A DNA stretch of 64,000 nucleotides from Streptomyces sp. NBC_01233 (lineage in GTDB: Bacteria; Actinomycetota; Actinomycetes; Streptomycetales; Streptomycetaceae), in the NCBI RefSeq assembly GCF_035989305.1, contig NZ_CP108514.1, positions 3,906,501 to 3,970,500 of the forward strand, given 5' to 3'. Position numbers and translations under genes: made by a program. Numbering within the stretch: position 1 is the first letter of the stretch; each line of letters opens with the position of its first letter. The notes below the pieces were generated by a model. That model saw only the letters and a list, made by a program, of their open reading frames with translations. It was not told the origin of the DNA and made no database searches. Shown piece by piece: positions 26,856-35,666 of the stretch.

Positions 26856-28378
26856 CAGCTGCCCCCCAGCCGGAAGCGGAAGAAGGAGGCCGCGGTGCGG
26901 GCGAGGATCCACAGGTCCTGCCACAGCGACCAGGTGTCGATGTAGTGGTTGTCGAAGCGGGCCCGGTCCTCGATGGAGGTGTCCCCGCGCAGGCCGTTGA
27001 TCTGGGCGAGGCCGGTGATGCCGACGGGCATCCGGTGGCGGGCCTCGTAGCCGGGGTGGACGGTGGAGAACTTGGCGACGAAGAAGGGCCGTTCGGGGCG
27101 CGGTCCGACGAGGCTCATGTCACCCCGTACGACGTTCCACAGCTGGGGCAGTTCGTCGAGCGAGGACTTGCGCAGGAAGGAGCCAACCGGGCTCATCCCG
27201 CGGTCGCCCGCGACGGTCCAGCGTGTGGCGGCCTCGTGCTCGTCGGCGCGCAGGGTACGGAACTTCAGCAGGGTGAAGGGGCGCCCGTACAGGCCGACCC
27301 GTTCCTGCCGGAAGATCACCCCCGGCCCGTCCCAGAGCCGTACGGCCAGCGCGCACAGACCCATCACGGGTGCGGCGGCGATCAGCGCGACCAGCGCCAG
27401 CACGGAGTCGATGCCCCGCTTGGCCCAGCGCTCCAGCGGCCGGGCCGGGCGCGGCAGCAGCGGCTGCACGGCGTACCCCCACAGCTGGTCGGCGGGGTGC
27501 GCGAGGCGCATCCCGGTGACCTTGGCGGTGCCGGCCGGGTCGGCGAGCCACAGCCGGCAGCCGTGGTCGTGGAAGAGCCGGACCAGGGAGGCGGTCCGCT
27601 CGTCCGCCTCGGGCGGGCGGGTGAACACCGCGTGCCGCACGGAGTTCTGGATGACCGCGCGCCGGATGTCCTCGTGGGTGGCGAGGTACGGCAGGGCGCC
27701 GCTGTCGGCCTCGGTGGCGGCCGCCGTGTCGGCGAGCCCGACCGGGCGCAGTCCGAACTCGGGGCGGCCGTGCAGGGCGGCGGCCACCGCGCTCGCCCCG
27801 GCGCCGGGTCCGACGACGAGGGCGGAGGCGGGCCGGCGCACGGCCGCGCGTCGCTGGAGCTGATTGACGAGGCCGCGTCCCGCGCAGGCCAGGACGACCT
27901 GCAGGCAGACGGCGGTGAAGAGGAGGTTCCAGCCCATGGCCCGGGCCGGGTCGACGGAGGCCAGTACGGCGGCCGCCCCGCACCACAGGACGGCGGACCG
28001 GCCGGCCAGCGCGGGCAGTTCGAGGAGTGCGGAGGGGGCGAGCCGCGGCCGGTACAGCCCGGCGTGTGCGTGCAGCGCGGCGAGCAGCACGGGGAGGGCG
28101 ACGACGACCGGCGCCGCGACGGGGGCGGGCAGGGTCGTCGCGGTGAGTACGGCGGCCAGCGCGTCGGTGGTGAGCAGCGGCAGTACCCGGCCGCGGCGAC
28201 GGACCCGCTGCGGGCGTACGGCGGACCTGGCCTGGTCCGTCCTGGGCCCGCGCGGGGGGTGGATGGCGGTCGCGGAACGGCGGGCCGCCGCGTGTGGCGC
28301 GGGCGCGAAGGCGCTGCCGCCGGCGGGCCCCGTGCCGCCCTGCCCGGTGTGCCGGGCGGGTGCGCTGTCCATCGTCAT
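26855..28378 (-). CDS. Polyprenyl-phosphate sugar-1-phosphate transferase (initiating)
   Basis: A 507-residue enzyme of the WbaP/ExoY family. The N-terminal half has membrane helices and a CoA-binding-like region (SALVVGPGAGASAVAAALH). The catalytic bacterial sugar transferase domain (about 310-507) begins with ERWAKRGIDSVLALVALIAA and holds VIFRQERVGLYGRPFTLLKF, RKSSLDELPQLWNVVRGDMS and VGPRPERP. It starts repeat-unit synthesis by loading a sugar phosphate on undecaprenyl phosphate. The ATGA overlaps at both ends show it is in the middle of one transcript. Confidence 0.92.
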   Translation of the reverse strand: MTMDSAPARHTGQGGTGPAGGSAFAPAPHAAARRSATAIHPPRGPRTDQARSAVRPQRVRRRGRVLPLLTTDALAAVLTATTLPAPVAAPVVVALPVLLAALHAHAGLYRPRLAPSALLELPALAGRSAVLWCGAAAVLASVDPARAMGWNLLFTAVCLQVVLACAGRGLVNQLQRRAAVRRPASALVVGPGAGASAVAAALHGRPEFGLRPVGLADTAAATEADSGALPYLATHEDIRRAVIQNSVRHAVFTRPPEADERTASLVRLFHDHGCRLWLADPAGTAKVTGMRLAHPADQLWGYAVQPLLPRPARPLERWAKRGIDSVLALVALIAAAPVMGLCALAVRLWDGPGVIFRQERVGLYGRPFTLLKFRTLRADEHEAATRWTVAGDRGMSPVGSFLRKSSLDELPQLWNVVRGDMSLVGPRPERPFFVAKFSTVHPGYEARHRMPVGITGLAQINGLRGDTSIEDRARFDNHYIDTWSLWQDLWILARTAASFFRFRLGGS

Positions 28379-29574
28379 CGGCTGATGCGCTCCTGGTTCA
28401 AGGGCCGGGGTCTGCCCAGCAGTTCGTGGTACAGGCCGGTGACCGCTTCCGTGGTCCGCCGCACGTCGAAGTCGGTCCGGGCGTGCTGCCGGGCCTGCTC
28501 CCCCAGTTCGGCGAGGAGCCGCGGCTCGGGGAGTAGCCGTCCCAGGGCCTTGGCCAGCGCCGTCGGGTCCTCCGGCGGCACGAGGCACAGGCGTCCCTGG
28601 CCGGGCGGCAGGCTCTCCCGGGCGCCGCTGACGTCGGAGACCAGGACCGGGCGACCGCAGGCCATGGCTTCGAGCGGGGCGAGCGCCATGCCTTCCCACC
28701 GCGACGGCAGTACAACGAGATCGGCGGCCCGAAGCCACGGTCGGATGTCGCCGGCGGCGCCCGCGAAGTGCACTCCGGGCGGGGCCGTGCGGCGCAGCCG
28801 TTCGGTGTCGGGGCCGTCGCCGACGAGGGCGAGGCGGGCTCCCGGGACGGTGCCCAGCAGCTCCGGCCAGGCCCGCAGCAGGATGTCCTGCCCCTTCTGG
28901 AGGCAGATCCGGCCCACGCAGACGGCGAGCGGACCCCCGTCCACCAGGCTGCCCCGGAAGGCGGCGGGCAGCGGCAGTTCGGAGCGTGCCCGGGCCCGGT
29001 CCTGTCCTGGGTCGGGTCCGCCGGGGCGGAAGTGCTCGAGGTCCACGCCGTTGCGGATCACCGACCACCGGGCGTTGACGCCCTCGGTCTCGCCCGCGCG
29101 GCGTTCGGCCTCGCTGACACAGAGCACCCGGTCGGCCCAGCGGACCCCGTACCGCTCCCAGCGCAGGGCGAGCGCGGCGGTGGCTCCGCCGACCGCGTCG
29201 AAGGACCAGGCGTGGGGCTGGAAGACGGTGGGCACGGCGCCGCGCGCGGCGAGCCGCCCGGCGAGTCCGGCCTTGGCGCTGTGGGCGTGCAGCAGGTCGG
29301 GCCGCACCTGGCGGAGCAGCCGCCGGGCGCCGATCAGCTCGGCGGGCAGCCCGGGCCCGGGGACCCGCCCGGCCCGCCAGGTGAGCACTTCGGCCCCGGC
29401 GGCGCGGGCTGCGTCGCCGAGGGTGCCGCCGGGCGGGCAGCCGACGACGGTGCGGAGGCCGTCGGCGGTCTGTGCGCGGACGAGGTCGGTGACGACCCTG
29501 GCCACGCCGCCGTCGACGGGCTGTACGAGATGGAGGACGGTCGTGGGCTGTGCCGCCCGAGGTTGTGTGGGCAC
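28375..29574 (-). CDS. Glycosyltransferase family 4 protein
   Basis: A 399-residue GT-B enzyme. The acceptor domain contains TTVLHLVQPVDGGVARVVTD and LLHAHSAKAGLAGRLAARG; the donor domain has AVCVGRICLQKGQDILLRAW and LPSRWEGMALAPLEAMACG with the EX7E acid residues. The start was placed at GTG 29574, where AGGAG lies 10 bases upstream; the longer frame would overlap the stop of the preceding DUF3344 gene. It is the first glycosyltransferase of the operon and may add the second sugar. Confidence 0.87.
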   Translation of the reverse strand: MPTQPRAAQPTTVLHLVQPVDGGVARVVTDLVRAQTADGLRTVVGCPPGGTLGDAARAAGAEVLTWRAGRVPGPGLPAELIGARRLLRQVRPDLLHAHSAKAGLAGRLAARGAVPTVFQPHAWSFDAVGGATAALALRWERYGVRWADRVLCVSEAERRAGETEGVNARWSVIRNGVDLEHFRPGGPDPGQDRARARSELPLPAAFRGSLVDGGPLAVCVGRICLQKGQDILLRAWPELLGTVPGARLALVGDGPDTERLRRTAPPGVHFAGAAGDIRPWLRAADLVVLPSRWEGMALAPLEAMACGRPVLVSDVSGARESLPPGQGRLCLVPPEDPTALAKALGRLLPEPRLLAELGEQARQHARTDFDVRRTTEAVTGLYHELLGRPRPLNQERISR

Positions 29575-29593
29575 GTGGAGTGGTCTCCTACGT

Positions 29594-30682
29594 TCAGCGG
29601 CGCGCGTCTGTCTGAACGAAGAGCACACCGAGGAAATGACCCTGACTTTCACCCGTGAACCTGAAGTTCAGGCTGCGGGCGCCACCGGACAGTGCGGGAC
29701 TCAGGTCGAACACGTCCGCGTCATATCCGAGATTATTCATATGTTCGGGCTGTCGCACGAACGAGCGGTCTCCGAATTCCGAGATCGTGGAATTCATGAC
29801 ATCATTGAAAGGATTTTCTCCGTCGCTGAGGCTCACCCGGCGCCCACTGTCGGCCGTCACGGTGAGTGAATCTCCGAGGGTGCCCCGGTCCCCGTCGTAC
29901 GCGACCACCCCGACCCGGCCCGAGGACCCGGCCGGCGCGTCCAGGCCCTCGATCTCGACCGTTCCGTCGCCCGCTCGGGCGGCGATCCCCTCGAAGCCGT
30001 CCCACAGCGAGATCCGGCGGACCGGCTCCTGCGGGTGCTCGTAGGCGACGACCAGCGTCCAGCCGCCCCAGGCCCCCACCTCGGAGTGGCCCATGGCGAT
30101 GTTGAGCTGGGCGACCGTCCACATGCCGGCGCCGCCCTTGCGGACCAGCGGGGTCACGTCGGCGGAGGCCTGGTAGGCATCGCTGCCCGCGTCCGTGCGG
30201 TGACCCATCACGGTGTCGGCGAGGACCTCCTTGTACTCGCCGCTGGGCTCGGCGACCAGCACCCGGCCGTTGTCCTCCGGCGGCTTCTGCTCGCCCACCC
30301 GCAGGTTCCCGCCCCAGTAGAGACGGGCGTACGAGACCTTCGCGCCTTGGGGGACCTTGAGCTCGGCGCGGGTGGAGTTGTAGGTGTCCGGATCCTTGTC
30401 GACCTCGCTGTAGAACATCTCGAAGTCGCTGTTGACGCCGGCCGCGCCGCGCTTCACCTCGGCGCACGGCTCGGCCTGCGGGGACTCCTCCTTGCGGCAG
30501 CTGATGCCGGAGTTGGAGGCCCGTACCAGCCCGCCGTGCTGCACGGACTGGTAACGCTGGGTGAACGGCACCCGCGGCAGCTCCTTGGGAGCGGGCGCTG
30601 CCCACGCCGCCGGGGCGTTCACGGAAAGGGTCAGGCAGGACAGCAGACCAAGCGTGCCGAGGATTCTGCGGGAGGAACCCAT
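29594..30682 (-). CDS. Secreted DUF3344-like protein at the head of the polysaccharide operon
   Basis: A 362-residue exported protein. Signal peptide residues 1-28 (MGSSRRILGTLGLLSCLTLS, cleavage near AWA). The mature part is beta-rich and matches DUF3344-type sequences: YARLYWGGNLR, YQASADVTPLVRKGGAGMWT, GGWTLVVAYEHPQEPVRRIS and an acidic loop (YDADVFDLSP). The start has GGAG. The stop lies 20 bases before the glycosyltransferase start, so it probably leads that operon. DUF3344 proteins resemble surface adhesin modules; a structural role in the sheath or polymer is inferred. Confidence 0.72.
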   Translation of the reverse strand: MGSSRRILGTLGLLSCLTLSVNAPAAWAAPAPKELPRVPFTQRYQSVQHGGLVRASNSGISCRKEESPQAEPCAEVKRGAAGVNSDFEMFYSEVDKDPDTYNSTRAELKVPQGAKVSYARLYWGGNLRVGEQKPPEDNGRVLVAEPSGEYKEVLADTVMGHRTDAGSDAYQASADVTPLVRKGGAGMWTVAQLNIAMGHSEVGAWGGWTLVVAYEHPQEPVRRISLWDGFEGIAARAGDGTVEIEGLDAPAGSSGRVGVVAYDGDRGTLGDSLTVTADSGRRVSLSDGENPFNDVMNSTISEFGDRSFVRQPEHMNNLGYDADVFDLSPALSGGARSLNFRFTGESQGHFLGVLFVQTDARR

Positions 30683-30856
30683 GACCCTGTCTCCATTTTC
30701 GATCAAGGGGACAAAACAGGAGTGAACTTTGGCAGAAATCAAGCGGGAAATCACGCCGGACTCGCTCGTACGGCCTTTTGGGCGATGGCACGCACCCTCG
30801 GAACGGGCGAGTCGTTATGCCGTGCACCATTGCTCGAACCGAAAGGAAATACGGAG

Positions 30857-31111
30857 ATGAAGAAGAGGCTGGTGCGCGGCACCACCATCGCCGTCGCGGG
30901 CGCCGCCATGCTGATGGGCGGCGCGGGCCTCGCCTCCGCGCACGGCGGGGACGGAGCGACGGCCAAGGGCTTCACCGGCGGGTCCCCCGGCGTCCTGAGC
31001 GGCAACCTGCTCCAGGTCCCCGTCGACGACCCGGTGAACGTCTGCGGCAACACCGTGAACGTGATCGCCCTCCTGAACCCCTCGTTCGGCAACACCTGTG
31101 TGAACGCCTGA
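30857..31111 (+). CDS. Short chaplin
   Basis: An 84-residue secreted chaplin. Signal peptide residues 1-29 (AMLMGGAGLASA). The mature domain has the hallmark SPGVLSGNLLQVPVDDPVNV, CGNTVNVIALLNP and a second Cys in GNTCVNA, giving the disulfide-closed amyloid-forming domain. Short chaplins assemble into the amphipathic film that lets aerial hyphae leave the water surface. The ribosome site is GGAG. It is divergent from the polysaccharide operon. Confidence 0.93.
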   Translation: MKKRLVRGTTIAVAGAAMLMGGAGLASAHGGDGATAKGFTGGSPGVLSGNLLQVPVDDPVNVCGNTVNVIALLNPSFGNTCVNA

Positions 31112-31229
31112 CCGTCAACCGCGTCGGCCGAAACGGCTGCATCCGGGTGAATACACGCAACCCGAGCCGGGGCCGAGCCGTTGATCCGGGTGCTCCGCTA
31201 CCGGGCAATCCTGCAAAAAAGGGACCACA

Positions 31230-31640
31230 ATGATCAAGAAGATGATGGCCTCGGCCGCGGTTGCCGCCTCGGTCGTGGGCATCGGTGCCGCCATGGCCCC
31301 CCAGGCGATGGCCATCGGCAACGACGGCGGCGTCACCAGCGTCAACGGAAACAACGCCGCGCAGATCTACGGCAACCAGGCCACCTACGGCAACATGAGC
31401 CCGCAGATGGCGCTGATCCAGGGCTCCTTCAACAAGCCCTGCATCGCCCTCCCCGCGAAGGCCAACGTGCAGTCCGTCCTGGCCCTGGTCAACATCGGCG
31501 TCCAGGACATCCCGGTCCTGTCCAGCCCCCAGACCCAGCAGTGCACCGAGAACTCCACCCAGGCCAAGGGCGACGAAGCCCTCTCGCACATCCTGGACAA
31601 CATTCCGGTCCTGTCCGGCAACGTCTCCCAGGGCAGCTGA
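31230..31640 (+). CDS. Rodlin (RdlA/RdlB type)
   Basis: A 136-residue secreted rodlin with a signal peptide of about 28 residues (ending QAMA) and the family's features: [57 protein letters not shown] and HILDNIPVLSGN, with two conserved cysteines. Rodlins organise chaplin fibrils into paired rodlets on aerial hyphae and spores. A perfect 12-base hairpin follows the stop. Confidence 0.93.
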   Translation: MIKKMMASAAVAASVVGIGAAMAPQAMAIGNDGGVTSVNGNNAAQIYGNQATYGNMSPQMALIQGSFNKPCIALPAKANVQSVLALVNIGVQDIPVLSSPQTQQCTENSTQAKGDEALSHILDNIPVLSGNVSQGS

Positions 31641-31655
31641 CCCGAGCCGCGCCAT

Positions 31656-31690
31656 CGAGGCCGCCGCACCTTCGGGTCGCGGCGGCCTCG
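31656..31690 (+). terminator. Terminator after the first rodlin
   Basis: A perfect 12-base stem CGAGGCCGCCGC / GCGGCGGCCTCG with an 11-base loop, 15 bases past the stop. Confidence 0.7.
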
Positions 31691-31871
31691 CCGCGTGTGA
31701 AGCGCGCCGCCCGCGAAATTCACGACGCGAATCCGCCGGCCACCCCGAATTCAAGCCGGGCATCGGAGTGAATTGCCGGCCACCCGCCGAAAATGTGCGG
31801 TTTCTTTTTCCCGGGCCGCTCGTTGTTAATTCTGCAGTGGATACGCCCCTGCGGGAAGGATCGAAATCAAA

Positions 31872-32105
31872 ATGACGTACAAGAAGGCAGTGGTGCTGGC
31901 CGCCGGCGCCCTGATGGCAGTCGGTGCAGCCTCCCCCGCCATGGCCGACGCGGACGCCGCGGGCAAGGCCGTGGGCTCCCCCGGCGTCCTGTCCGGCAAC
32001 CTGCTCCAGTTTCCGGTGCACGTCCCGGTCAACGTCTGCGGCAACACCGTGAACGTCATCGCGCTGCTGAACCCCTCGTTCGGCAACGTCTGCGTCAACG
32101 CCTGA
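31872..32105 (+). CDS. Short chaplin
   Basis: A 77-residue secreted chaplin: signal peptide (ALMAVGAASPAMA), then AVGSPGVLSGNLLQFPVHVP, NVCGNTVNVIALLNPSFGN and VCVNA with the two Cys. The PVHVPVN variant is the commonest short-chaplin form. It is followed by a perfect 17-base hairpin. Confidence 0.93.
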   Translation: MTYKKAVVLAAGALMAVGAASPAMADADAAGKAVGSPGVLSGNLLQFPVHVPVNVCGNTVNVIALLNPSFGNVCVNA

Positions 32106-32139
32106 CGAAGCGCCTGCCCGCAAGGGCAAACCTCCTCGG

Positions 32140-32179
32140 GGTGGCCTCGGAGTGCACGGCGGTGCACTCCGAGGCCACC
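32140..32179 (+). terminator. Terminator after the second chaplin
   Basis: A perfect 17-base stem GGTGGCCTCGGAGTGCA with its complement and a 6-base loop, the strongest hairpin in the cluster. Confidence 0.75.
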
Positions 32180-32224
32180 TTCGATTCAGCACCGGCCGCA
32201 GCGCCGGTAGACAGGGAAGGACCC

Positions 32225-33403
32225 ATGCGACAGGTACTGAGCCGACAGGTACTGGGCAAGGGGATGCTCACGGCGGCGGCCGCGTCGAGCCTGCTGTCCA
32301 TCGCGACCGGCGCGGCGTACGCGCACCCCGGGGCGACGGCCGAGGTCTCGCATTCGCCGGGTGTGCTGGCCGGCAACAGCGTCTCGGTACCGATCACCTT
32401 CGCGCCGAACGTGTGCGGCAACAGCGTGGACGGCGGTGCGGCGCTCAACCCCGCGATGGGGAACACCTGCGCCGCCTCGACCGGCTCGCACACCGACGAC
32501 GGCTACGGCTACGGGCGCTACCTCAGCCCCGAGAACGCCGAGGCCTTCGAGCGCTACCTCGAAGAGCGCCCGGGCCGGCACGCGGTACCGGAACAGCGCC
32601 AGGAGTCGCGCCCCCACGAGGCACCGCGGCACGAGGCGTCCCGGAACGACGGGCCCCGCCCCGGGGGTCCCCGGCACGCGAAGCCGCGCCACGAGGAGCC
32701 GCGCCACGAGGGCGGCTACGGCGAGGAGCAAGGCAAGGAGGAGGAGTGCGACGACCACCCCGGGTCCGCGCCGCCTCCGCCCGAGCACCACGCGCCCTCG
32801 CCCTCGCCCGAAGAGCCGCACCCGATGCCGGAGCCCGTGGAGGAGCAGCCCGCCCCGCTGCCCACCCCGGAGCCGGTCCGGGAGGCGCCCGCGCCGCCCG
32901 CCGAGGAGGCCCCGGCACCGGAGGCCCCCGCCGAGGAGGCTCCGGCCCCGCTCCCCGCACCGGAGCCCGCCCCGGCACCGGCCGAGGAGCCGCCGCATAC
33001 GCTTCCGGCTCCGGCGCCCGGCCCGGCACCGCAGGCCCCGGCCCCCGTCGTGGACGAGGGTCCCGCGCCCCGGCCGCCGCACGGGAGCCAGCCCGTGGAG
33101 CACCCGGCGCCCGTCCCCGCGCCGGCACCCGGGGTCGTACCGCCCGCGGACCAGCCGCCGGCCGCCCCCGCCGGTGACACCCCCGTCCACCTGCCCCCGG
33201 CTCCGGTCCCGGCCGCCCCTGCTCCGGCTCCCGCCCCGGTCCCGGCGCAGACTCCCGTACCCGCTCCGGTTCCCGCTCCGGCGCACGTGAGCGCGCCCAT
33301 GCTGGCGGAGACCGGCGCGGGTCAGCCCGCGGCCGCGGCGGCCCTCGCCACGGCTCTCATCCTGGGCGGCGCCATTCTGTACCGGCGGTCCCGTATCGCC
33401 TGA
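32225..33403 (+). CDS. Sortase-anchored long chaplin-like protein with one chaplin domain
   Basis: A 392-residue surface protein. Signal peptide residues 1-35. One chaplin domain follows (SPGVLAGNSVSVPITFAPNV, CGNSVDGGAALNPAMGNTC, about residues 40-90). Then comes a His/Arg/Glu-rich stretch (100-180) and about 170 residues of Pro/Ala/Glu (PAPLPAPEPAPAPAEEP type). The C-terminus is a sortase signal: LAETG, a hydrophobic helix (AAAALATALILGGAILY) and RRSRIA. The known long chaplins ChpA-C carry two chaplin domains and about 230 residues, so this is a divergent architecture with a long stalk. The ribosome site is GGAAGG. Confidence 0.85.
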   Translation: MRQVLSRQVLGKGMLTAAAASSLLSIATGAAYAHPGATAEVSHSPGVLAGNSVSVPITFAPNVCGNSVDGGAALNPAMGNTCAASTGSHTDDGYGYGRYLSPENAEAFERYLEERPGRHAVPEQRQESRPHEAPRHEASRNDGPRPGGPRHAKPRHEEPRHEGGYGEEQGKEEECDDHPGSAPPPPEHHAPSPSPEEPHPMPEPVEEQPAPLPTPEPVREAPAPPAEEAPAPEAPAEEAPAPLPAPEPAPAPAEEPPHTLPAPAPGPAPQAPAPVVDEGPAPRPPHGSQPVEHPAPVPAPAPGVVPPADQPPAAPAGDTPVHLPPAPVPAAPAPAPAPVPAQTPVPAPVPAPAHVSAPMLAETGAGQPAAAAALATALILGGAILYRRSRIA

Positions 33404-33429
33404 CGGGCAATAACGGTAATAAGAAGAAA

Positions 33430-33460
33430 GGCCGGAGAATCCTCGTCGGATTCTCCGGCC
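33430..33460 (+). terminator. Terminator after the LAETG protein
   Basis: A perfect 13-base stem GGCCGGAGAATCC / GGATTCTCCGGCC with a 5-base loop. Confidence 0.7.
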
Positions 33461-33593
33461 GCTGCCATGACCGCGTTCTCCACCACGCACTCGTCCGCGT
33501 TTCCGCAGCGGCGGGTAATCGTTACCCAGGGCGAAAGCGGTGCGACGGTCGCCGCTGACGCCGCTGCCCACGGAAAAGAATAGGATTTCGATA

Positions 33594-33941
33594 ATGAAGC
33601 TCACGAAGGTCGCCGCTGTCGTCGCCGGCTCGGTCGCCGCCCTCGGCGCCTCCACCACCGCCTTCGCCGCCGAGCCCCCGGCCGCGATGCCCCCCATGAG
33701 CCTGACCAGCGGGGCGACGGAGGCGCTCAACGCCGTCGGGCCGTTCACCGAGTCGGCCCCGCAGACGGTGGGCAACGCGCTGGCCGAACAGGGCGAGTCC
33801 GTCAACAAGGTCGTGGACACGGCCCAGCGGGTCAACAAGGTCCGCAACGAAGTGCCCGGCACCGTGCTCGGCCTCGCGAACGGCGCCACCCAGACGTCCC
33901 CGCTGCTCGGCGGAGTGAAGCTCAACGGCGGCCAGGGCTGA
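33594..33941 (+). CDS. Small secreted protein in the chaplin/rodlin cluster
   Basis: A 115-residue exported protein of unknown function. Signal peptide residues 1-26 (VVAGSVAALGASTTAFA). The mature part is helical and lacks Cys: NALAEQGESVNKVVDTAQRV, then PGTVLGLANGATQTSPLLGG. It is not a chaplin or rodlin. Its position between coat genes and its own signal peptide suggest a third type of aerial-surface component. It ends facing the next chaplin, sharing a two-way hairpin. Confidence 0.75.
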   Translation: MKLTKVAAVVAGSVAALGASTTAFAAEPPAAMPPMSLTSGATEALNAVGPFTESAPQTVGNALAEQGESVNKVVDTAQRVNKVRNEVPGTVLGLANGATQTSPLLGGVKLNGGQG

Positions 33942-33969
33942 ACCGCCCCGGCTGAAACGCGTACCGACA

Positions 33970-34011
33970 CGACTGTGGGCGCCACCGGCGAGGCCGGGGC
34001 GCCCACAGTCG
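33970..34011. terminator. Bidirectional terminator between convergent genes
   Basis: A perfect 14-base stem CGACTGTGGGCGCC / GGCGCCCACAGTCG between the 115-residue protein gene and the convergent chaplin gene. Confidence 0.7.
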
Positions 34012-34026
34012 GTCGTGCGGTGAACG

Positions 34027-34266
34027 TCAGTCGTTGAAGCAGTGGTTGCCGAACGCCGGGTTCAGCGCACCGATGAAGTTCACGGTGTTGCCGCAGACGT
34101 TGACCGGGACGTGCACCGGAACCTGGAGCAGGTTGCCGGACAGGACGCCGGGGGAACCCACGGCCGCGCCCTCGGCCTGCGAGTCGGCGACGGCGGAGCC
34201 GGCGGCACCGGCCGCAGCGAGACCAGCGGTGGCCAGGACCAGGGCGGCCTTCTTGGCAGAGTTCAT
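34027..34266 (-). CDS. Short chaplin
   Basis: A 79-residue secreted chaplin: signal peptide (ALVLATAGLAAAGAAGSAVA), AAVGSPGVLSGNLLQVPVHV, NVCGNTVNFIGALNPAFGN and the second Cys in HCFND. The terminal FND instead of VNA, and FIG in place of VIA, mark a distinct short-chaplin subtype. It is transcribed opposite to the other two. Confidence 0.93.
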   Translation of the reverse strand: MNSAKKAALVLATAGLAAAGAAGSAVADSQAEGAAVGSPGVLSGNLLQVPVHVPVNVCGNTVNFIGALNPAFGNHCFND

Positions 34267-34421
34267 GGGAAGTGCACCTTCTGTTCGATGTTCTGCCCCG
34301 ATCCGGGGCTCACACCGAGCGAAACGGTTCACCCTCCCATGACGACACGGCCACGCGCACGATCAGACCTGTTCGGCTCAATTGTCGTAACCATGCGACG
34401 GGTTCCCGGTCGTCCCCCGCC

Positions 34422-34916
34422 CTACGGCAGGACGGGAACGTCGGGGAGATCCGGGATCACGGGGAGCTCGGGGACCGCGGGAAGCTCGGGGACCGCGGGA
34501 AGCTCAGGGACCGCGGGAAGCTCAGGGACCGCGGGAAGCTCAGGGACCGCGGGAAGCTCAGGGACCGCAGGCACTCCGGGGATCAGACCGGACAGGTCGG
34601 GGAGCTGCAGGTCCGGGAGCTTCGGCAGTTCGATCGGCGGCAGTTTCACCCCGTCCGGCAGCAGGCCTCCCACGGACGCGAGCAGGTCCTGCAGGGTCTT
34701 GGTGAGGCCCGCGAGCAGGTCGTCGATCGGACCGGCCGCCGCCGCACGCCGCTCGATCTTGTCGACCTGCTGCTGGACGGAGGCCACTCGACCGTTGAGC
34801 GCGGCGGAGCCGTCACCCTCCGCGGCGCCCGCGGGGGCGGCCGCGCCGGACAGTATGACGACGGCGAGGACCGACGGGACGAGGAGGCGGGCGCGGGACG
34901 GCTTCGTGTGACGCAT
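34422..34916 (-). CDS. Secreted protein with tandem VPELPA repeats
   Basis: A 164-residue exported protein. Signal peptide residues 1-31 ([20 protein letters not shown]). A helical region ([40 protein letters not shown]) comes first. The C-terminal half is a Pro/Leu rod: [20 protein letters not shown], then six near-identical AVPELP units, ending [12 protein letters not shown]. The rod looks like an extended PPII-type structure. The ribosome site is GAAGG. No function is known; its place among chaplins and rodlins suggests a wall- or sheath-spanning component. Confidence 0.75.
   Translation of the reverse strand: MRHTKPSRARLLVPSVLAVVILSGAAAPAGAAEGDGSAALNGRVASVQQQVDKIERRAAAAGPIDDLLAGLTKTLQDLLASVGGLLPDGVKLPPIELPKLPDLQLPDLSGLIPGVPAVPELPAVPELPAVPELPAVPELPAVPELPAVPELPVIPDLPDVPVLP
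34463..34570 (-). repeat. Six 18-base tandem repeats (AVPELP)
   Basis: The unit GAGCTCGGGGACCGCGGG and its variants recur six times in frame. Base differences between copies are few and mostly at the same position (CTCGGGG versus CTCAGGG), indicating recent tandem duplication. Confidence 0.8.
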
Positions 34917-35187
34917 GAGCGTTCCTTCTGGCTGGCGGCACAGAAACGGACCCGAATGATCCGCTTCTTCACCCACCGTGCGAACACCTCGCACGGAGCG
35001 CAACCGGAACCTGAGCGCGTGCTGGCTGCGTACGGGCTTCGCGCACGCGTCCGCAGGCCACTCACCCGGGCCGGGGAAAAACTCGGCGCGCGCACGCCGT
35101 TTGAGTGAAGGACCGGAACCAACCCCCTGGCAGGGCAGTTGACCAGGGCGCTCCATCAGCGGGCACTCGTGCGACAGAAGGATCAAG

Positions 35188-35598
35188 ATGTTCAAGAAGT
35201 TCATGACCGCCGCCGCGGTCTCCGCCGTTGCCGTCGGCGCGGGCGCTGCTGCTGCGGCCCCGGCCATGGCGATCGGCAACGACGGCGGGGTCACCACCGT
35301 CAACGGCAACGGTTCCCAGCAGATCTACGGCAACCAGAAGACCCACGGCGACCTGAGCCCGCAGCTCGGCCTGGTCCAGGGCACCCTGAACAAGCCCTGC
35401 ATCGGCCTGCCGGCGAAGGTCAACGCCCAGTCGCTGATCGCCGCGCTCAACATCGGCGTCCAGGACATCCCGATCGCGTCGAACCCGCAGAACCAGCAGT
35501 GCACCGAGAACTCCACCCAGGCCAAGGGCGACGAGACGCTCTCCCACATCCTGGACAACATCCCGATCCTGTCGGGCAACGCCTCCGTCGGCAGCTGA
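35188..35598 (+). CDS. Rodlin (RdlA/RdlB type)
   Basis: A 136-residue secreted rodlin paralogous to the one at 31230, with the same length and motifs: [58 protein letters not shown] and [12 protein letters not shown]. Two divergent rodlins are normal in rodlet-forming Streptomyces, where both are needed for rodlets. It is divergent from the VPELP-repeat gene and is followed by a perfect hairpin. Confidence 0.93.
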   Translation: MFKKFMTAAAVSAVAVGAGAAAAAPAMAIGNDGGVTTVNGNGSQQIYGNQKTHGDLSPQLGLVQGTLNKPCIGLPAKVNAQSLIAALNIGVQDIPIASNPQNQQCTENSTQAKGDETLSHILDNIPILSGNASVGS

Positions 35599-35666
35599 TT
35601 TCCGCTCCCCGCTCCCTTCGGGGCGATCGCGGGCCCCTGCGCCCGCGGAGCGAGGTGACGAAGTGA

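Noticed and set aside
34463-34570. CRISPR-like repeat array
   Set aside because: The 18-base units are contiguous, have no spacers and encode an in-frame protein repeat.
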